A DNA stretch of 8,680 bases from Lachnospiraceae bacterium (GTDB lineage: Bacteria; Bacillota; Clostridia; Lachnospirales; Lachnospiraceae): positions 1-8,680 of the forward strand of contig CAAHDV010000216.1 in assembly GCA_900770535.1 (NCBI GenBank), read 5' to 3'. The first letter of the stretch is position 1, and each line of letters starts with the position of its first letter. The notes under the pieces are model-generated. The model saw nothing but the letters and a program-made list of their open reading frames with translations, was not told where the DNA came from and did not search any database. Positions 5,077-8,680 of this stretch are shown here, piece by piece. The position numbers and the translations under genes were made by a program.

Positions 5077-6769
5077 TCTGACCGCCTCCCCGCACCGCGC
5101 GGATAAACAAATGCACACTGGTTCCCTGGCCTTCCCGGCTCTCAAAATACATCTCATGGTCATCACTATAATAGAGTTCCAGGCGCTTTCTTACATTCGC
5201 CACACCCACATGATGCCCGTCGCTGCTGTTCTTATTGTTCAACTCCTCTACAAGGTCCGGTGGAATACCGCAGCCATTGTCCCGGATCCGGATATAAAAC
5301 TGCTCTCCGGCAAGCCTCATGGATATTTCGATCCGGCAGGGCATGCTCATCCGGCGAAACCCGTGGTTGATGGCATTCTCCACAAAGGGCTGCAAAAGAA
5401 GCTTGTGAATCCGGTATCCCATAAGTTTCTCCGGCACATCCGTGACCACGCTGAGCGGCTGGTCCAGCTTCTCTTTCTGCAGCATAATATAGCGGTCCAG
5501 CCACGACAATTCCTGGCCGATGCTCACCATATCCCCCGGATTCCGGATGGAGTAGCGCAGGATATCTGCCAGCGCGCCCACCATATTGCTGATCTCAAAT
5601 TCATCGTGTTCCAGCGCCTTCCAGTTGATCGTGTCCAGTGTATTGTACAGAAAATGTGGGTCAATCTGGGCCTCCATGGCCTGCAGCTCCGCGTTTTTCT
5701 GGTCCACCGTGGACTGCTTCACCGTCTCTACCAGCTGCTTTAGCTGGCCTGACATCTCATTAAAGCCTGCCGCAATGCGTTCTACTTCATTGGTCGGATG
5801 TTCCACGCCGGGAATCTGAACATTAAAATCACCATTTTCAATTTCCGACATGGCATACACCAACCGGCCCACCAGGTCCAGCACCGGCCTGGTCATGAGG
5901 GTGACCAGCATCATCGACAGCAGCGTCAGTGCCACCAGTGACCCCAGGCCAATCTCGATATTGGCTTTTACCAGCTGGTCATACCGCACCTTAGAATAAA
6001 AATGGTACACATCCCAGCCGGTTTTATCATTCCTTGTCTCCAGCACCCGGTAGCCGCGCTGCGGTTTTAAAGAAATGCTGGTTCCGATCTCTGCCGGATC
6101 CGCGGCCGCGATGATCTGGTCCGCTTCACAGACATACACCGTGGATTTGTCGCTGACCTGGATATCCTCCCACAGCACAGACTGATCCACGCTGAGAATC
6201 ACCGTACCAATCTGGCGGTTCATGTTCCGGTAATCTGCCAGACGCCTGGCCAGCTGAAGCATATGGACCGGCTGGTTCTCTGTTTCCAGCACATAAGAAC
6301 TCCCCCGGTACACCGCCATCTGATCCTGCATATCCACTGCCGGAATCCGGTTTGCCCATTTTGTAGAGACAAAGGAGGCAGCCTCCTTATCATAAAAGCA
6401 GATTGTACCAGATTCCGTGATCAGGGTAATTCCCTCTACTCCGGCATTCCGGTTGCAGATGTGGGCCAGACTGCGGCGGATCTGATATTTCACCGCGTCA
6501 GAAGGCTTCTCTGACTCATTGATTTCCTCTACCAGCTCTATGATCTCATCATCGGTACAGAAATCATAAAGTACCATGTCATACTTGTCCATAACCATCT
6601 GCAGCGTATGGTTGGCGGTACTCAGTTCTCCCTCCAGCTCCCGCTGCAGGTTATTCTTCATGGTCCGCCAAGTCTGCGCCTGAAGATAAAGGGAAAAGCA
6701 AAGAATCGGAATAATCAGTACCACAGCCAGAAAAAAGATCATGGACCGAAGACTTCTACTCTTTTTCAT
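5051..6769 (-). CDS. Sensor histidine kinase, YesM-like
   Basis: This 572-aa membrane kinase is paired with the downstream AraC-type regulator. TM1 is at ~11-30 and TM2 at ~271-293. They bracket a ~240-residue extracytoplasmic sensor region (dCache-like arrangement by length and position). A HAMP linker (~294-348) begins at the TRPVLDLV motif. The phospho-acceptor is H372 in AQIDPHFLYNTLDTINW, the signature of the His_kinase (LytS/YesM) class. The ATPase domain shows the N box PFVENAINHG (461-470, N465), G1 DNGCGIP (497-503) and G2 HHVGVANVRKRL (519-530). All key residues are present. The start at 6769 has GGAGG 7 nt upstream and gives a good positive-inside N-terminus (MKKSRSLR). It overlaps the binding-protein gene by 14 nt and the regulator by 26 nt. 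The ligand is unknown; a sugar or oligosaccharide is the usual guess for this class. Confidence 0.96.
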   Translation of the reverse strand: MKKSRSLRSMIFFLAVVLIIPILCFSLYLQAQTWRTMKNNLQRELEGELSTANHTLQMVMDKYDMVLYDFCTDDEIIELVEEINESEKPSDAVKYQIRRSLAHICNRNAGVEGITLITESGTICFYDKEAASFVSTKWANRIPAVDMQDQMAVYRGSSYVLETENQPVHMLQLARRLADYRNMNRQIGTVILSVDQSVLWEDIQVSDKSTVYVCEADQIIAAADPAEIGTSISLKPQRGYRVLETRNDKTGWDVYHFYSKVRYDQLVKANIEIGLGSLVALTLLSMMLVTLMTRPVLDLVGRLVYAMSEIENGDFNVQIPGVEHPTNEVERIAAGFNEMSGQLKQLVETVKQSTVDQKNAELQAMEAQIDPHFLYNTLDTINWKALEHDEFEISNMVGALADILRYSIRNPGDMVSIGQELSWLDRYIMLQKEKLDQPLSVVTDVPEKLMGYRIHKLLLQPFVENAINHGFRRMSMPCRIEISMRLAGEQFYIRIRDNGCGIPPDLVEELNNKNSSDGHHVGVANVRKRLELYYSDDHEMYFESREGQGTSVHLFIRAVRGGGQNEDNHSGR

Positions 6770-8066
6770 AGTTTTCCCTCCTGATCCGGCTAATCCGTTC
6801 GGAAAGCTGCTCTAACTCATCCGGCGCATCCTGCCCCAGGATCACCCGGTTAATGCTCTTTGCAATTTCCATGGAAAGAGAAGGCCAGTATGCTTCCGTT
6901 TCCCTGAGCTTCGCCTGCTCCAGATAATTCCAGTAATCCTTTTTAGCCGGATCGTCCTGGATCTGCTTTTTTAAAAGATCCCTGCGGGCCGCCAGATACC
7001 CCATGCTGTCCAGGCATTCCTCTGTCTGCTCCGCCTGTTCCATAAACCGCACAAACTCTCTTGCAATCTCTTCGTGTTCCCTGCAGGTCACCGTAAGCAC
7101 CTCGCCTCCGCTGATCGTAATGGAATTCTCCCCACAAGGCAGCTTTGCCACGGCAAAATTCAAATTGGGATTTTCCTCCCGGATCTCATTTTCATAACTG
7201 GAGGTCATAAACGCCATGGCAATGTTTTCATTCGCAAACTCCCACACAATATCAGAGATCGTCATATTGACATTATCTTCGCTGAGAGCACCGTTTTCCG
7301 CAAGCTGCTTTAAAAAGCCAAAGGCCGCTTTTCCTGCCGGAGAATCAATCTGGGCAAGGCTTCCTCCATAGTTCCAGAGAATTGGCAGAAAACAGTAGCT
7401 GCTCTCCTCACTCTGCAGCGCCGGAAACGCGCAGCCCGACACCCGATCTGAGGTAACCGCCTCCGCGGCCGTCACAAACTCCTCCAGCGTTTTCGGTGGC
7501 TTTACCCCCGCCTGCTTTAAAATATCTTCATTATAATAAAAAATCAGGCAGTTTAACCCCAGCGGAAGCCCTACGATCCGCCCATCCTTGGTACGGCAGC
7601 TGATCAGCGCCCTCGAAAGATAATCCTCTTCCCGGATCTCCGTTGACAGATCCTCCAGAATCCCAACTTTATCATAGTACTGAATATCGGAGGAATCCAC
7701 AATGGCCAGATCTGGCTGCTCGCCCTCAGATGCCGCCAGCACCAGACGCTTCTTGAAGTCCTCGTCGGCAATATAGTTTGCCTGGATTTCAATATCTTCA
7801 TGCGTCTCATTGAATTCCCGGATCAGCTTTGCCAGGCACTGTCTGGAGTCTCCCCGGTTCCAGTAATGCCAGAGCTGCAAAACCGTCTTTTCCTGCGGTT
7901 TCGGCGTTTCGGCCGGCGCACAGGCCGTCAGAGCCGCCATACTGAAAAGCAGGAATATTAACGCCGCCCGTTTCACGCGGCCCCACCCCGTTTTCTGACT
8001 CGCGCAGCCCATCCCGTTCCCGTTTTCCAGATTCCGGTGCTGTTTTTCCCTGTCACACATTCTCAT
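6756..8066 (-). CDS. Extracellular solute-binding lipoprotein (family 1, sugar-type)
   Basis: The 436-aa protein is predicted to be exported and lipid-anchored. The hydrophobic segment AALIFLLFSMAAL is followed by lipobox LTAC, making C49 the lipidated cysteine. The mature part starts with a P/K/E-rich tether and then TVLQLWHYWNRGDS. AIVDSSDIQYYDKVGILEDL and GLPLGLNCLIFYYNEDIL (166-183) with KQAGVKPPKTLEEF are typical of family 1 (SBP_bac_1) carbohydrate-binding proteins. The start is uncertain: ATG 8066 has AAAGG six nt upstream but gives a 32-residue n-region, long for a lipoprotein. ATG 8012 or GTG 7976 (VKRAALIF) would give more ordinary signals. No ABC permease or ATPase gene is adjacent, and the gene runs straight into the kinase, so it may serve as ligand-sensing partner as much as transport receptor. 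Confidence 0.9.
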   Translation of the reverse strand: MRMCDREKQHRNLENGNGMGCASQKTGWGRVKRAALIFLLFSMAALTACAPAETPKPQEKTVLQLWHYWNRGDSRQCLAKLIREFNETHEDIEIQANYIADEDFKKRLVLAASEGEQPDLAIVDSSDIQYYDKVGILEDLSTEIREEDYLSRALISCRTKDGRIVGLPLGLNCLIFYYNEDILKQAGVKPPKTLEEFVTAAEAVTSDRVSGCAFPALQSEESSYCFLPILWNYGGSLAQIDSPAGKAAFGFLKQLAENGALSEDNVNMTISDIVWEFANENIAMAFMTSSYENEIREENPNLNFAVAKLPCGENSITISGGEVLTVTCREHEEIAREFVRFMEQAEQTEECLDSMGYLAARRDLLKKQIQDDPAKKDYWNYLEQAKLRETEAYWPSLSMEIAKSINRVILGQDAPDELEQLSERISRIRRENYEKE

Positions 8067-8112
8067 GTCACGCCTTTCTTTTTCTGCCGTACATTCTCAT
8101 GTTATGCCTTTC
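8057..8112. repeat. Diverged direct repeat at the gene junction
   Basis: Two 22-bp copies, 8057-8078 and 8091-8112, match at 20 positions and are offset by 34 bp. Each copy contains, on the minus strand, AAGGC(A/G)T(A/G)ACATGAGAATG. That is a stop codon followed one base later by ATG-AGA-ATG. The right copy holds the DUF3783 stop (TAA) and the left copy holds the binding-protein start. The layout suggests an old tandem duplication of the intergenic junction. Confidence 0.7.
8068..8100 (-). CDS. Possible 10-residue mini-ORF between DUF3783 and the binding protein
   Basis: On the minus strand, ATG at 8100 lies one base after the DUF3783 TAA. It reads MRMYGRKRKA and stops at TGA 8070-8068; the binding-protein ATG at 8066 follows one base later. 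The AAAGGC upstream of its ATG is the same weak ribosome site used again by the binding protein. It arises from the duplication and may be only a by-product, or a stop-restart relay that sets binding-protein translation. There is no evidence the peptide itself is functional. Confidence 0.3.
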   Translation of the reverse strand: MRMYGRKRKA

Positions 8113-8563
8113 CCTGCTCTTTCTCCATCTGTTTCATGCGCTCATGTTCTTCTTTGATTTCTTCATACAGATGGTAGAAGGTCCAGCCGGCATTACTCTC
8201 CGTTACAATCGCCTTCAGTTCCACCTTCGGTACTCCGGCCTTTCGAAGTCCCAGCAGAAGTTCGTCGATCCGGCGGCCGGTAAAACCATGCATCACCAGC
8301 ATCTCCTCCGGAATGATAGGAAGTACACCTGCATCCGATTCTGTTTCTTCAGCGTTCCGTGCCGCATCTGGCGCTGTCTCCTGCTCCGCACGCTTATAGC
8401 CGGAAATCCCCGCAAGCGCTCCCACGGTTTCTGTCACCTGCTCCGGTGCCACATTGCGGATACGCACTCCCATACGCACCAATACTCCTTTTAATTTCAT
8501 CACCTTGGATGAAGCTTCCGGATTATAATAAAGAACCAGTTCCTGTCCTGCTTTTCTGATCAT
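8102..8563 (-). CDS. DUF3783 domain protein
   Basis: This 153-aa cytoplasmic protein has no known function. Residues 8-55 (LVLYYNPEASSKVMKLKGVLVRMG) look like a small alpha/beta unit. Residues ~58-80 are an acidic, Ala/Glu-rich linker. Residues 85-140 are the DUF3783-like core: PEEMLVMHGFTGRRIDELLL, then KAGVPKVELKAIVTESNAGWTFYHLYEEI. The tail is a charged helix (KEEHERMKQMEKEQGKA). The start at 8563 is supported by AGGAGG 9 nt upstream. It points the same way as the binding-protein gene, with 35 nt between stop and next start, so it may share a transcript. It is not an expected part of a solute-sensing operon and could be an independent neighbour. The family assignment is from recalled motifs. 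Confidence 0.8.
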   Translation of the reverse strand: MIRKAGQELVLYYNPEASSKVMKLKGVLVRMGVRIRNVAPEQVTETVGALAGISGYKRAEQETAPDAARNAEETESDAGVLPIIPEEMLVMHGFTGRRIDELLLGLRKAGVPKVELKAIVTESNAGWTFYHLYEEIKEEHERMKQMEKEQGKA

Positions 8564-8680
8564 ATCTCTCTGCCTCCTGTTTTGTTATCTGTTCCGCTAT
8601 TCATTTTGGCCCATCTGTAAATTCGGTGTAACTGTTCAGTAGGTCTGCGCATTCACTGCGCTGACCGTATGAAAACATGG
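8564..8680. other. Upstream non-coding region with two hairpins
   Basis: No gene is supported between the DUF3783 start and the window edge. An inverted repeat with 10-bp arms (8642-8651 and 8657-8666, one T-T mismatch, 5-nt loop) lies next to a short ACTG-TT-CAGT palindrome (8631-8640). No convincing -35/-10 pair for the DUF3783 cluster was found, so the promoter may lie beyond the window. A 25-codon minus-strand frame at ~8600-8677 has no ribosome site. The pair of hairpins resembles a dispersed intergenic repeat, but this is a guess. Confidence 0.35.

Noticed and set aside
5063..5743. 226-codon open frame on the plus strand opposite the histidine kinase
   Set aside because: It mirrors the kinase ATPase and histidine regions in another frame, with no ribosome site and no recognisable motif.
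8099..8494. 131-codon plus-strand open frame opposite DUF3783
   Set aside because: It is antisense to a gene with a good ribosome site and family motifs; the translation shows no domain.

Overview
The window looks like chromosomal DNA from an anaerobic gut-type Clostridia member of the Bacillota, most likely Lachnospiraceae or a close relative. The signs are AGGAG-type ribosome binding sites before most genes, sigma-A-like promoters, a tRNA gene with no encoded CCA, a YesM/YesN-type two-component pair, an HPr-like protein, a DUF815 ATPase and a DUF3783 protein. This placement rests on gene content and recalled family knowledge, not on a search.

Layout, left to right. (a) 1-888 (+) is the 3' two thirds of an ammonium transporter gene, closed by a strong hairpin terminator. 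(b) 955-1420 holds no intact gene. It carries a crotonase (enoyl-CoA hydratase family) remnant on the minus strand with a large in-frame internal deletion. Abutting it, on the plus strand, is the last ~40 codons of a sigma-54-type regulator with a Fis-like helix-turn-helix. A 62-bp near-perfect palindrome that looks like paired insertion-sequence ends follows. (c) 1432-1611 (-) is a complete tRNA-Arg(ACG) unit with a consensus promoter, the gene and a terminator. (d) 1643-3059 (-) is the DUF815 ATP-binding protein with its own -10 element and a long hairpin after the stop codon. (e) 3091-3446 (-) is a small HPr-like protein lacking the phosphorylatable histidine, with a UUCG-loop terminator. 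(f) 3505-8563 (-) is a compact cluster read leftwards: DUF3783 protein, lipoprotein solute-binding protein, sensor histidine kinase, AraC-type response regulator, terminator. The last three genes overlap by 14 and 26 nt. (g) 8564-8680 is upstream non-coding DNA with two hairpins.

How the genes work together. The solute-binding lipoprotein, the YesM-like kinase and the YesN-like regulator form an apparent three-component sensing unit. The kinase has an extracytoplasmic domain that could read either the ligand or the loaded binding protein, and the regulator would control transport or catabolic genes that are not in this window. No permease or ATPase of an ABC transporter is present. The other genes are single transcription units with their own signals.

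The items most worth a second look are the scrambled remnant region at 955-1420, the histidine-less HPr homologue, and a diverged duplication at the DUF3783/binding-protein junction that inserts an 11-codon mini-ORF between two stop-start junctions.
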